From positions 33,745 through 97,744 of the forward strand of contig NZ_JADEXQ010000011.1 of NCBI RefSeq assembly GCF_015207035.1: DNA of 64,000 nt. The letters are read 5' to 3'. Below, piece by piece: positions 37,213-45,066 of this stretch; the first letter of the stretch is position 1; each line of letters begins with the position of its first letter. The translations under genes were made by a program, and so were the position numbers. This stretch comes from Romeriopsis navalis LEGE 11480 (GTDB lineage: Bacteria; Cyanobacteriota; Cyanobacteriia; Leptolyngbyales; Leptolyngbyaceae). A model generated the notes under the pieces. The model made no database searches. It saw only the letters and a program-made list of their open reading frames with translations, and was not told the origin of the DNA.

Positions 37213-37259
37213 TTAAAGCTGTCATATTGTTGGGATTGTCGGCCCTGTGGCGACTTGAT

Positions 37260-37868
37260 TTAGGCGTGTAACTTTTGCCAGTGTGCCTGTAAGTCGGCGA
37301 TCGTAAACACCGCATCAAATTTCAAGCCTTGTGCCGCATAAAACTCGGCGCCACCTTGTTGCCGATCGACAAGGGTGATGATCTGCTCGACTTGATATCC
37401 CGCACCGCGGAGTCGTTCAACAGCTTTCATTGCAGACTGACCAGTGGTGACGACATCTTCGAGTACAACCACTGGCGAACCTTCTGGGAGGGTGGGGCCT
37501 TCGATGTACGCCTGGGTGCCGTGTCCCTTGGCTTCTTTGCGCACAATCAGTGGCGTCAGCGATCGATTTTCGTAGACCCCGACCGCACTGGTGGCTGATA
37601 CGATCGGATCAGCGCCGAGGGTAAGTCCGGCGACGCCGATGGTGGTCGCGGGAATCAGCGGGAGCAAAATTCGGCCAACGCCAACGCTGCCTTGGGGATG
37701 AAGTGTGACCTGTTTGCCGTTGATATAGTAAGTGCTGCGTTGGCCAGAAGATAGGAGGAAATCACCTTCCTTATAAGCAACTTGGCAAAACAAATCGAGC
37801 AACTGCTGTCGGAGACTGGGGAGATCAGCGCTGGTCCAGGCAAAGTCAGTTACGGTCACGTCTGTCAT
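37260..37868 (-). CDS. pyrE: Orotate phosphoribosyltransferase
   Basis: The 202-residue OPRTase converts orotate and PRPP to OMP in pyrimidine synthesis. The PRPP-binding motif VVVLEDVVTTGQSA lies at 133-146 and the catalytic loop with RKEAKGHGTQ precedes it; SGQRSTYYINGKQVTL is the typical N-terminal substrate segment. It starts at an ATG and stands alone, facing murD. Confidence 0.96.
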   Translation of the reverse strand: MTDVTVTDFAWTSADLPSLRQQLLDLFCQVAYKEGDFLLSSGQRSTYYINGKQVTLHPQGSVGVGRILLPLIPATTIGVAGLTLGADPIVSATSAVGVYENRSLTPLIVRKEAKGHGTQAYIEGPTLPEGSPVVVLEDVVTTGQSAMKAVERLRGAGYQVEQIITLVDRQQGGAEFYAAQGLKFDAVFTIADLQAHWQKLHA

Positions 37869-38117
37869 GGAATGGGTACTCTTAAAATGATCAGCAGGTA
37901 ATCAAGACTGCAACCAAGAATTTGGTTGGCGATACTTGCTCATGGGCAGGATTGGCTAATTCATCGAGTGCTAATCGCACGGTGCTGATAGCACTTCTGA
38001 ACTGGTTTCCTCCGCTGGCCGGCTGGGATGGCCTAGATGCCATGAGGAATCAGCAAGATTTGATCCTACAACCAAATGTTCAGCTACTATAGAGAAAAAT
38101 TGAGGATCAAATATACT
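37869..38117. promoter_or_regulatory. Divergent pyrE / exported-protein intergenic region
   Basis: About 250 bases containing promoters for both genes. GAGTGCTAATCGCACGGTGCTGATAGCACTT holds the small inverted repeats GTGCT/AGCAC near 37968-37998, whose role is unknown. No gene is visible. Confidence 0.35.
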
Positions 38118-38624
38118 ATGGGCATGAGGACTTCAACTTTCCTAAGCGCAGTGGTCCTAGCGGCCGCTTCGACCACTGTTACAATGGCGGTAAATGCTCA
38201 GGAAGCACCTGTGGTATTTCGTCCGCGTGAGGCAATCCCTGAGACGATGAATAACGCGTTCTTCAGCCGTAGCGAGAGCATGGTAGATGAGAACGATAGC
38301 TTCCGGAGTATTCAAGGTTTGATCGGGACGTTTCAGTTTCCCGAAAACGCGATTCTGAGCGATAGTAAGCGCGTAAACCGCCTGTATAACTACTTGATTG
38401 AACGTCAGGTGGGTGATGATCCTGTAATTCGGACAGCGGATTTGCCTAATCCCTTCAATTTCTCGGTTCAGACTTTGCCAGTTGGTACCGCTCAGCGGTT
38501 GAATGGTAGCGAGTTTGTGTTTGAGCGGGCACCGGAAACAGCGGTCCCCGCACCGACTCCAATTCAGCCGGCCGTTCCGGTTGCGCCAGCGGCCCCATCA
38601 GAGCCGATCCAAGCCAAGTTCTAA
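38118..38624 (+). CDS. Small exported protein of unknown function
   Basis: About 168 residues with a classical signal peptide: MGMRTS, the hydrophobic core TFLSAVVLAAASTTVTMA, and a likely cleavage after VNAQ. The mature part is acidic to neutral with no recognised domain and ends in a Pro/Ala-rich tail (APTPIQPAVPVAPAAPSEP). The ATG at 38118 follows GAGGATCAA by a reasonable distance; a second ATG two codons later is equally possible, while a frame from 38076 would disrupt the signal peptide. It is probably periplasmic. A perfect palindromic terminator follows. Confidence 0.75.
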   Translation: MGMRTSTFLSAVVLAAASTTVTMAVNAQEAPVVFRPREAIPETMNNAFFSRSESMVDENDSFRSIQGLIGTFQFPENAILSDSKRVNRLYNYLIERQVGDDPVIRTADLPNPFNFSVQTLPVGTAQRLNGSEFVFERAPETAVPAPTPIQPAVPVAPAAPSEPIQAKF

Positions 38625-38676
38625 GCGGCTAGATGCGCGCTAGCAGCCAAGTTTAACTGAAAATCCAGTGCTGCGA

Positions 38677-38710
38677 TCAAACAGGGGGCCCCTTGGGGCC
38701 CCCTGTTTGA
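38677..38710. terminator. Perfect 34-base palindromic bidirectional terminator
   Basis: The 16-base arm TCAAACAGGGGGCCCC is followed by TT and then its exact complement GGGGCCCCCTGTTTGA. It sits between the convergent exported-protein and lipase genes. The flanking T tracts are short, but the stem is very stable. Confidence 0.8.
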
Positions 38711-38732
38711 TATTTGATGTGCTTCGTCGGTT

Positions 38733-39539
38733 TTATGCGTGAATGCTACTTTCTTGTAAGAGTGCTGCTTGCGTTGCGTTGAGACTCTGGCGATAGGCTT
38801 TGAGGTCATGATCATAGAATGCCTCGGCCCAGCCAAATCGATTGTCTTGGGGAAAAGGCGAAATCCGCCGGATACCAGTTTCGTCAAAGTAAATCAATTG
38901 CCCAACATGGGTATAGCCCAGTTCATTCGGGGGCAGTTGTGCCACAATGTCGCGGTGATTCACCAAGCGGAAAGTCTGGTTATAAAGTTTGCGATTGTAC
39001 TGCATCGCAAAATGCCGATCGCCAATCCGGGGACAGCCAAATGTATACACGCCATCAACTTGGTGGCCACACATTTCTAACTGGGCGGCCGCTAAAATCG
39101 CTAAGGCGCCGCCGAGACTATGCCCAGTGAGAAATAAGGGCGGTGGTGCGGCAAACTGGCGGCGCACCCGCTGGATTTCTGTTTCAACTTCGGACCAAAT
39201 ATCCTGGCACCCATTCCAAAATCCGGCGTGGACTCGACCATTGCAGGCTTTGACTTTTGCCACTTGGCTGTTGGTGATCCAATCTTTGACGCTCTGCGGT
39301 TCGGTGCCGCGAAAGATGACGATTAATTTTTCGGCATTGCCCACCAGAAAGGCTTCCGTATCATCCCGCTCAAAGTAAAAAAACTGATCAAATCCCCGAT
39401 CGTGCATCGGCTGGACAACGGAATCGGCATTTTGATAGCTGATATGTGAGACTTCGGCCAGCTCCAGGGCGATCGTATCGCTATAAGCCAGTCCTTTGTC
39501 CTTTTTACGGCGGGTTTGCGTTGCGAGTGGTGCTTTCAT
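38733..39539 (-). CDS. Class 3 lipase-like alpha/beta hydrolase
   Basis: The 268-residue protein has the nucleophile elbow LTGHSLGGAL with Ser141, an oxyanion-side motif VIFRGTEPQSVKDWI, a probable catalytic Asp in NHRDIVAQLPP and a His in YTHVGQ or YDHDL. This is the fungal-type lipase_3 family, acting on acylglycerols or membrane galactolipids. There is no signal peptide, so it is likely intracellular. It stands alone between two strong terminator structures and begins with an ATG. Confidence 0.92.
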   Translation of the reverse strand: MKAPLATQTRRKKDKGLAYSDTIALELAEVSHISYQNADSVVQPMHDRGFDQFFYFERDDTEAFLVGNAEKLIVIFRGTEPQSVKDWITNSQVAKVKACNGRVHAGFWNGCQDIWSEVETEIQRVRRQFAAPPPLFLTGHSLGGALAILAAAQLEMCGHQVDGVYTFGCPRIGDRHFAMQYNRKLYNQTFRLVNHRDIVAQLPPNELGYTHVGQLIYFDETGIRRISPFPQDNRFGWAEAFYDHDLKAYRQSLNATQAALLQESSIHA

Positions 39540-39681
39540 AGAAACTCAAATAGTAGATGTCACCCAAAGTGCCGCTAGCGTACCCACCGCGACCCGGAAT
39601 CTAACATCAAACATGGTTTCCTTGATCCTGCACTCAGCGATAATGGCCTGCGTGCTACTACCCGTTGATTGCCTGATAAAA

Positions 39682-39709
39682 AGCCGTCTCATCCATGGAT
39701 GAGACGGCT
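39682..39709 (-). terminator. Perfect palindromic terminator of the pdhC gene
   Basis: AGCCGTCTCATCCA is followed at once by its exact complement TGGATGAGACGGCT. On the minus strand TTTTTA follows, a good rho-independent terminator about 50 bases beyond the E2 stop. Confidence 0.85.
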
Positions 39710-39760
39710 GCTAACCGCGATTGCCGAATCGTGATATGTGACCGCCTCCGGCCGACCTAC

Positions 39761-41038
39761 CTACATCGTTAAGGATTCAGGATTCGTCTCAATTAATGTG
39801 GCTAAATCCTTCAAGAAGGCCGCTCCATGAGCACCGTAAATAATCCGGTGGTCACAGGTAATGTTGACTTGCATTTGTGTCTTAATGCCAAATGTGCCGT
39901 TTTTATCGGCGACTAAGGTTGGCTTTGTGGCCCCGATTGCCAAGATCGAACCGGTTCCCGGTGGCAAAATCGCATCGAAGGAATCAACCCCAAACATGCC
40001 GAGATTGGAAATGGTAAAGGTTCCAGTACTGTACTCATCGGGTTGCAACTGCTTCGTGCGTGCCCGACTGACTAAATCCTTCCAGTTGCGACCCAGGGAG
40101 TAAATATCGGTACTATCGGCTTGCCGCAGTACGGGTGTAATCAATCCCCCATCGTCCATGGCGACCGCCACGGCAATGTTGATTTCAGCGTTGTAGTGTG
40201 TCCCAGCTTCCGCAAAACTCGCGTAGAGCAAGGGGTGATTCTTCAGGGTTACCGCCACCGCCTTCGCCAGCATCACTGACATAGTCACGCCTTTGGGTTT
40301 CAACTGCTTATACAGTGCATTCAGCCCATCGGTGTTGATGGTGTAGCTGGCTCGGAATACGGGAACTTCCAGGCTTGCATTCATATTGCGGACAACGGCC
40401 CCTTGCATCGCCGTAAAGGGCACCGTTTGACCCGGTGACACCGGTGCTGGTGCGGGCACTGGTGTGGCTTTAGCTGGCGCGCTGGCGACGGCTGCTGGCA
40501 TGGGTGCTGCTGGTGATTGACCCGCTGCGGCCTGGACATCATCGGCCGTGACCCGGCCATTTGGTCCGCTGCCTTGGATGGTTTTAATATCAACGCCGTG
40601 TTGTTTGGCAAGTTTGCGGGCGCGGGGCGAGACGTATACCCGACCGCTTGCTTGCGTTGCTGGTGCGGGGACCGCTGTATTCGTTGCTGTTGCGACTGCT
40701 GGGGTAGCGGCGGGTGCTGCTGCCGGTGCGGGGGCGGCGCTGCCATTGTTTGCGGCGCCACCTGCTGCGGCCTGCTGCTTCGCCGCTTCAATCTCGGACT
40801 CTTCTTCCGCCAGTAGTCCGATCGCGGCCCCGACTGGCGCGCTGTCGCCGGTGTCCGTGACGATCGCCGCGAGGAAACCTTCGTAGAATGACTCTACGTC
40901 CATATCGGCTTTATCGGATTCCACGATCAGGACGGTTTCGCCTTTCTCTACCTTATCCCCAGGGGATTTGAGCCAAGAGGTGATTTTCCCCTCGGTCATG
41001 GTAGAACTCAGAGCAGGCATGAAAATTTCACGAATCAT
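39761..41038 (-). CDS. pdhC: Dihydrolipoamide acetyltransferase, E2 of pyruvate dehydrogenase
   Basis: The 425-residue protein has one lipoyl domain (lipoylated Lys43 in ESDKADMDVES), an Ala/Pro-rich hinge and an E3-binding domain (VYVSPRARKLAKQHGVDI to GRVTADDV, about 132-168). A second hinge and the catalytic acyltransferase domain follow, with CDHRIIYGAHGAAFL. The catalytic motif has Tyr where most bacteria have Asp (DHRxxDG), a variation I associate with cyanobacterial and plastid enzymes. It transfers acetyl groups from E1 to CoA, forming acetyl-CoA. E1 and E3 genes are not nearby. It starts with an ATG and is monocistronic. Confidence 0.95.
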   Translation of the reverse strand: MIREIFMPALSSTMTEGKITSWLKSPGDKVEKGETVLIVESDKADMDVESFYEGFLAAIVTDTGDSAPVGAAIGLLAEEESEIEAAKQQAAAGGAANNGSAAPAPAAAPAATPAVATATNTAVPAPATQASGRVYVSPRARKLAKQHGVDIKTIQGSGPNGRVTADDVQAAAGQSPAAPMPAAVASAPAKATPVPAPAPVSPGQTVPFTAMQGAVVRNMNASLEVPVFRASYTINTDGLNALYKQLKPKGVTMSVMLAKAVAVTLKNHPLLYASFAEAGTHYNAEINIAVAVAMDDGGLITPVLRQADSTDIYSLGRNWKDLVSRARTKQLQPDEYSTGTFTISNLGMFGVDSFDAILPPGTGSILAIGATKPTLVADKNGTFGIKTQMQVNITCDHRIIYGAHGAAFLKDLATLIETNPESLTM

Positions 41039-41294
41039 GGCGCGGTTAGGATAGCGGAATTGAGCAGATCAAATTCTATCAGGGAATCAGCACCAGAGGA
41101 TTATCAGTCCGGAGGAATCCACCGGATAGTCAATGGATTTGACGCCAAAATCGGATTGAATTTGCGGCTTTGTACCAGGATTGCCCCCGGCCTGAATTAA
41201 ATTCATTCAACGAGCGAATTTTCTGGCCGTGATCAACATCACTGGAAAGCCAGAAATCCCATGGGACTATACTTTTAGCGTTCAGAAACAACAA
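41039..41294. promoter_or_regulatory. pdhC upstream region
   Basis: About 255 bases upstream of the E2 gene, between its start and the terminator hairpins of the YlqD gene. It must carry the pdhC promoter; I cannot point to convincing -35/-10 hexamers. Confidence 0.35.
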
Positions 41295-41322
41295 AACCGC
41301 CTCACCCATCCAGGAGGCGGTT
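41295..41322 (-). terminator. Terminator (distal) of the YlqD gene
   Basis: AACCGCCTC and GAGGCGGTT arms are separated by 10 bases. On the minus strand TTGTTGTTT follows; the plus side also has TTCTTTATT, so it would work in both directions. Confidence 0.75.
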
Positions 41323-41349
41323 TCTTTATTATTGGGTGATTCAGCTCAC

Positions 41350-41380
41350 CCCCAATAGCTGAAACTCGCAGTTATTGGGG
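41350..41380 (-). terminator. Hairpin just after the YlqD stop
   Basis: CCCCAATAGCTG and CAGTTATTGGGG pair with a single G-T mismatch around a 7-base loop. It starts 7 bases beyond the stop, without a T tract, and is followed by the second hairpin at 41295-41322. Confidence 0.55.
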
Positions 41381-41387
41381 AAAACCC

Positions 41388-41837
41388 TTAGAGTTCACCA
41401 CGAATATCTTCGACAATGCCGTCCCGCAGCAGTACTTCCACGTTCATCTTCTCGATTAGGTTATCGCCTTTTGCGAGCTTGAATGTGCTGATGATTTGGC
41501 CTTGGTTTACTTCCTGCTCAAGTTCAAGTGTCTGAACCTGCTGGAGCTGTTGCAAAACTTGATTTTTCTGTTCGAGCAATTCACTTTTGCTCTCATTGAA
41601 CTGCATTTTGACATTGTCCATCTGGGCGATGGTTTCGGGTCCAGGAGGCTGGACGCTTTGCTTTTGGATCTCGCCGAGCACCTGCTGAAGTTGCATCTCA
41701 AACTGCTGGAGCTGCTCATCAACCCCATTTAGCTGTTGTTGGAGCTGCTGTTGAGCTTCATCCTTCCAACGCGGGGTAACGACGACATTGACATTGACAT
41801 TGCGTTGTAGCAACAGTTCCGAATTAGACGCTTCCAT
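41388..41837 (-). CDS. YlqD family protein
   Basis: About 149 residues, YlqD family, function unknown. After a short beta strand (LLLQRNVNVNVVVTPRWKDE) a long Gln-rich coiled coil runs from about residue 25 to 110 (QQQLQQQLNGVDEQLQQFEMQL and onward). A C-terminal beta domain ends EVLLRDGIVEDIRGEL. I use the ATG at 41837; a TTG ten codons upstream is in frame but gives no family-like residues. It probably forms an oligomer through the coiled coil. Monocistronic, with two tandem hairpins behind it. Confidence 0.88.
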   Translation of the reverse strand: MEASNSELLLQRNVNVNVVVTPRWKDEAQQQLQQQLNGVDEQLQQFEMQLQQVLGEIQKQSVQPPGPETIAQMDNVKMQFNESKSELLEQKNQVLQQLQQVQTLELEQEVNQGQIISTFKLAKGDNLIEKMNVEVLLRDGIVEDIRGEL

Positions 41838-41948
41838 AAAAATCTTGGGGGGTTGTGAGTAAGTCAAACAAAAAATTCAACCTTTCTTTTGTACACCGGG
41901 AATCCCCCAGCGTCAGGTTAAATTTTCAAATCAATTGATCCGACGTGG

Positions 41949-43880
41949 TTAGCGGAACATTTGCGCGATTTGATCGCGGTAACGATCGCTAACCACGTTC
42001 CGCTTCACTTTGAGGGTTTGGGTGAGGAGGCCATTTTCGGCGCTAAACGGTTCCTCAATTAGCCGGAATGCCCCAATTCGATCGTCGGACCGGTAACCCG
42101 GACGCTGCTTAATCCGCTGGGTAATCTCGCGCTGAAATAGATCTTGTACGGTTGGGCTATTGAGGTCTGGTGGATGGCCGAGGTGGTTTTCCAAGGCTTC
42201 GAGATTCGGCACAATCAACGCCCCAAGATTTTTTTGATCCTGTCCGACCAGCATCACTTGGTCAACGTAGGGGCAGTTGGCCAAATGTTCTTCGATCGGT
42301 TGGGGTTCGATATTCTCCCCGTTGGTTAGCACGATCGTGTCCTTGGCCCGGCCGGTGATGATCAGGTTGTAGTCTTCCAGCAGCATGCCTAAATCGCCGG
42401 TATCGAACCAACCGTCGGCATCGAGGGCCTTGGCGGTGGCTTCGGGATTGCGGAAATATCCCTGCATCACTTGGGGGCCCCGGATCAAAATTAGCCCCTG
42501 TTGATTAAACGGTAAGGCTTGGCGCGTTGTGAGATCCACGATGCGCACTTCGGTATCCAGCATCGGCTGGCCATCGGCGCCACGAATGTTGCACCAAGGG
42601 CGACGCACATTCGTAATTGGGGATGTTTCGGTCAGGCCATAGCCACTAAGAATCACCACACCGACAATTTCGAAGAAATCTTCGAGATGATCGGCGATCG
42701 AACCGCCACCACTCACGACAAATTCGATTTTGCCACCGAGGCCATCGCGGATTTTCTGGTAGACCAACTTTCCACCCAGACGATGAATTGGTGAAAGGGC
42801 GGCGCGTTTCGCCATTGCTTTAGCTTTTTCGGCGGCGCTGGGATGAGTGGTTTCGAGGGAGAGTCCCTGGGTAATCCGTTTGGCCTGAATATAGCTCAAA
42901 CTCTGTTTGAGGAAAAAGTTGACTAGTTTTTGTTTTTTGGCCGGTTGATCCCGGAACTGTTTTTGAATGCCTTCATAGATCGATTCCCAGAGCCGGGGAA
43001 CGCCAACCATATACTGCGGTTGGAATTGTTTCAGGTCCTGTTTAACGTAGCGAATGTTGGTGTAAATCTGGGTGCAGCCGCGCGAAAACAGGAAGTATTC
43101 AAACGATCGTTCGTAGGCATGCCAAATTGGGAGGATGCTTAAGACTTTGTCCTCTGGTTGCATCTGAACGACGCCAGCGGCGGCGGTGGGTTGGTGAATT
43201 AAGTTGCCGTGACTCAGCATCACGCCCTTGGGCATCCCGGAGGTGCCAGAGGTGTACATGAGCGTTGCGATGGTCGATCGATCTTGTTGCGCCGGCTGGA
43301 GCGGAAAATCTTTGCCTTTGCTGATTACCTGTTCAAAGGTCAAAAGCTCAAACTGTTCATCGGTGGCGGCTTCCCCCGTGAGCAAAATGACGAACTTGAG
43401 CTGGCGATCGAGCAGTTGATGTCGCAGTTTTTGGAATAGGGCGAGGTCATGGGCGATTAAGCCGATCGCGCCACTATTTTCCAAAATGAATCCTAGTTCA
43501 TCCGGATCCGCTTGAGAACCACGAACAGCGTCGATTCCCCCGGCCAGCATGACGCCTTGGTCGGCCATCATCCAGCGGGGACAGTTATCGGCAAATAGCG
43601 CCACCCGAGGGGGGTAGTCATCGGCGGCAGCCGCTGTGAGGCCCAGCGATTGTAGTCCCGCCGCAAAGTCTTGAATCCCTTGATAAAGCTCGCCGTAGGT
43701 GAGGCGGGTCTCGGGTTTGCTATGGGGATCAATCACTGCCGTGAGGTTGTGAAACCGTTTACAGGCGATCGCCCAGACTTCTGGGAGTGATTGCGTGTTG
43801 ACATATTCGCTGGTGTTGGCGAGGTTTTGCCGTTCCTGCTCGCCCATCAAAAATGCTTCAGAAATCCGTGCTTCACCCAT
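41949..43880 (-). CDS. aas: Acyl-ACP synthetase / long-chain fatty acid CoA ligase family
   Basis: The 643-residue AMP-binding enzyme carries the P-loop-like TLMYTSGTSGMPKG (207-219), the GYGLTETSP A5 motif, DGWFDTGDLG, and ITGRAKDTIVLTNGENIEPQ with the A8/A10 region. Cyanobacteria usually possess a single homolog, Aas, which activates free fatty acids recycled from membrane lipids and loads them onto ACP. No competing paralog is visible here, so this assignment is likely but not certain from sequence alone. ATG start at 43880; a second ATG eleven codons in is possible. Confidence 0.92.
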   Translation of the reverse strand: MGEARISEAFLMGEQERQNLANTSEYVNTQSLPEVWAIACKRFHNLTAVIDPHSKPETRLTYGELYQGIQDFAAGLQSLGLTAAAADDYPPRVALFADNCPRWMMADQGVMLAGGIDAVRGSQADPDELGFILENSGAIGLIAHDLALFQKLRHQLLDRQLKFVILLTGEAATDEQFELLTFEQVISKGKDFPLQPAQQDRSTIATLMYTSGTSGMPKGVMLSHGNLIHQPTAAAGVVQMQPEDKVLSILPIWHAYERSFEYFLFSRGCTQIYTNIRYVKQDLKQFQPQYMVGVPRLWESIYEGIQKQFRDQPAKKQKLVNFFLKQSLSYIQAKRITQGLSLETTHPSAAEKAKAMAKRAALSPIHRLGGKLVYQKIRDGLGGKIEFVVSGGGSIADHLEDFFEIVGVVILSGYGLTETSPITNVRRPWCNIRGADGQPMLDTEVRIVDLTTRQALPFNQQGLILIRGPQVMQGYFRNPEATAKALDADGWFDTGDLGMLLEDYNLIITGRAKDTIVLTNGENIEPQPIEEHLANCPYVDQVMLVGQDQKNLGALIVPNLEALENHLGHPPDLNSPTVQDLFQREITQRIKQRPGYRSDDRIGAFRLIEEPFSAENGLLTQTLKVKRNVVSDRYRDQIAQMFR

Positions 43881-44702
43881 GAGTTCTTCGCCCTTGCTTT
43901 ATCAAGATGTTCTTCATTATTCCTCAAAAACACTCAGCTGCTTGCCCGATCGCATGCCAGTCAGTCATCTGGCTGGCCGGTTTGAGGTGAGGGGCACGCA
44001 AATTAGCCCAAGTATTTATTCCTTCTAAAAACGAATTACGCACAATCCCGTACAGCCGTAAATCCATATGCATTTTCTTCGGTGTAAATTTCCGTGCTTT
44101 TCATGAAGTAATTCCCAAATTAAACAGCGAGAATTAAATCAAGACAGCTAAACGTTTAAGTTTAGTTGTTCGGGTGCATTTAAACTCTTGTCATCGGGTT
44201 GCTTCAAGCGCCGTCTCTACTTTGTATTCGCTAATTGGTCAGTTTTTTTGGTCAAGAGCTGGAAGATTGTAGTGACTGCATTTCTACTAAAATCGTATAA
44301 ATCTTGCTGTGATTTTGTATTTTTAATACATCATGCAGCAGTAATTTATATGTTGTCTGCCGGTTGTTTAGTTCCCTAAATTCCTATAGTTACGACTTGA
44401 GTTGTGTGGGCTGGCGTCTACTATTGCTAGTTTTATTTCTACACAATCTCGACTTATGCAAACTGGCAGGTAGTCAGGTGATCTACCATTTCTTTAAGAT
44501 TAATTACCGCATCGAGGCGATGGACGGTTTTGTTTTTGGCGAGCTTCGCCATTGCGTTGGATGAGGTGATGGCTTAAAGACTCGACGGCTGCAAATTCAT
44601 TCGGTTGAGTATCTTATGATTTTTACGATCTGGGGCGCTGTCTGATGGCAGTGCCCCGCTTACTATGGGAAACGACAGCATAGTTTTTCAGAGGTTCGAT
44701 CG
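43881..44702. other. Long AT-rich intergenic region, about 820 bases
   Basis: This is the longest gap in the window, between the divergent aas and DUF427 genes. Base composition is much richer in A+T than the genes. Two plus-strand frames of about 65 codons (44188-44379 and 44364-44564) are Cys/Phe/Leu-rich, lack start signals and are not protein-like. A hairpin GGGGCGCTG / CAGTGCCCC lies at 44632-44657, about 45 bases before the DUF427 start. Otherwise I see nothing defined. Confidence 0.5.
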
Positions 44703-44987
44703 ATGCCAAAAGCAGTTTGGAATGGCCAAGTGATTGCTGAAAGCGATCAGTGTGAGGTGGTAGAGGGCAATCAATATTTTCCGCCGGATGCGATCAAGTC
44801 GGAATATTTTCAGCCAAGTGACACCCATACAACCTGTGGTTGGAAAGGCGTTGCCAGTTATCACAATATTGTGGTTGATGGTCAAGTAAATAAAGATGCG
44901 GCTTGGTACTACCCCGAGGCGAAGTCGGCCGCCAAAAATATTGAAGGGTATGTTGCGTTTTGGCGCGGGGTCAAGGTTGAGGCTTAG
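44703..44987 (+). CDS. DUF427 family small protein
   Basis: The 94-residue DUF427 protein has the family sequence AVWNGQVIAESDQCEVVEGNQYFPPDAI split by conserved turns, then THTTCGWKGVASYHNIVVDG and AWYYPEAKSAAKNIEGYVAFW. The conserved Cys, Trp and His residues of this family are present; its function is unknown. The ATG follows CAGAGG at about ten bases. It converges with the methyltransferase-GT2 gene across a GC-rich hairpin. Confidence 0.92.
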   Translation: MPKAVWNGQVIAESDQCEVVEGNQYFPPDAIKSEYFQPSDTHTTCGWKGVASYHNIVVDGQVNKDAAWYYPEAKSAAKNIEGYVAFWRGVKVEA

Positions 44988-45010
44988 GTTGAGGCCCTGA
45001 AGGATTCGGA

Positions 45011-45032
45011 GCCAGGCCCCAGCGGGCCTGGC
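45011..45032. terminator. Hairpin between convergent genes
   Basis: GCCAGGCCC and GGGCCTGGC, exact 9-base arms around CAGC. No T tract on either side, so termination is likely but unproven. Confidence 0.55.
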
Positions 45033-45066
45033 CTGTAGTGATTTCGCTTAAACCAATTTGACTGGA

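Noticed and set aside
44188..44564. Two small plus-strand frames in the aas/DUF427 gap
   Set aside because: Cys/Phe/Leu-rich composition typical of translated AT-rich non-coding DNA; no Shine-Dalgarno; overlapping each other.
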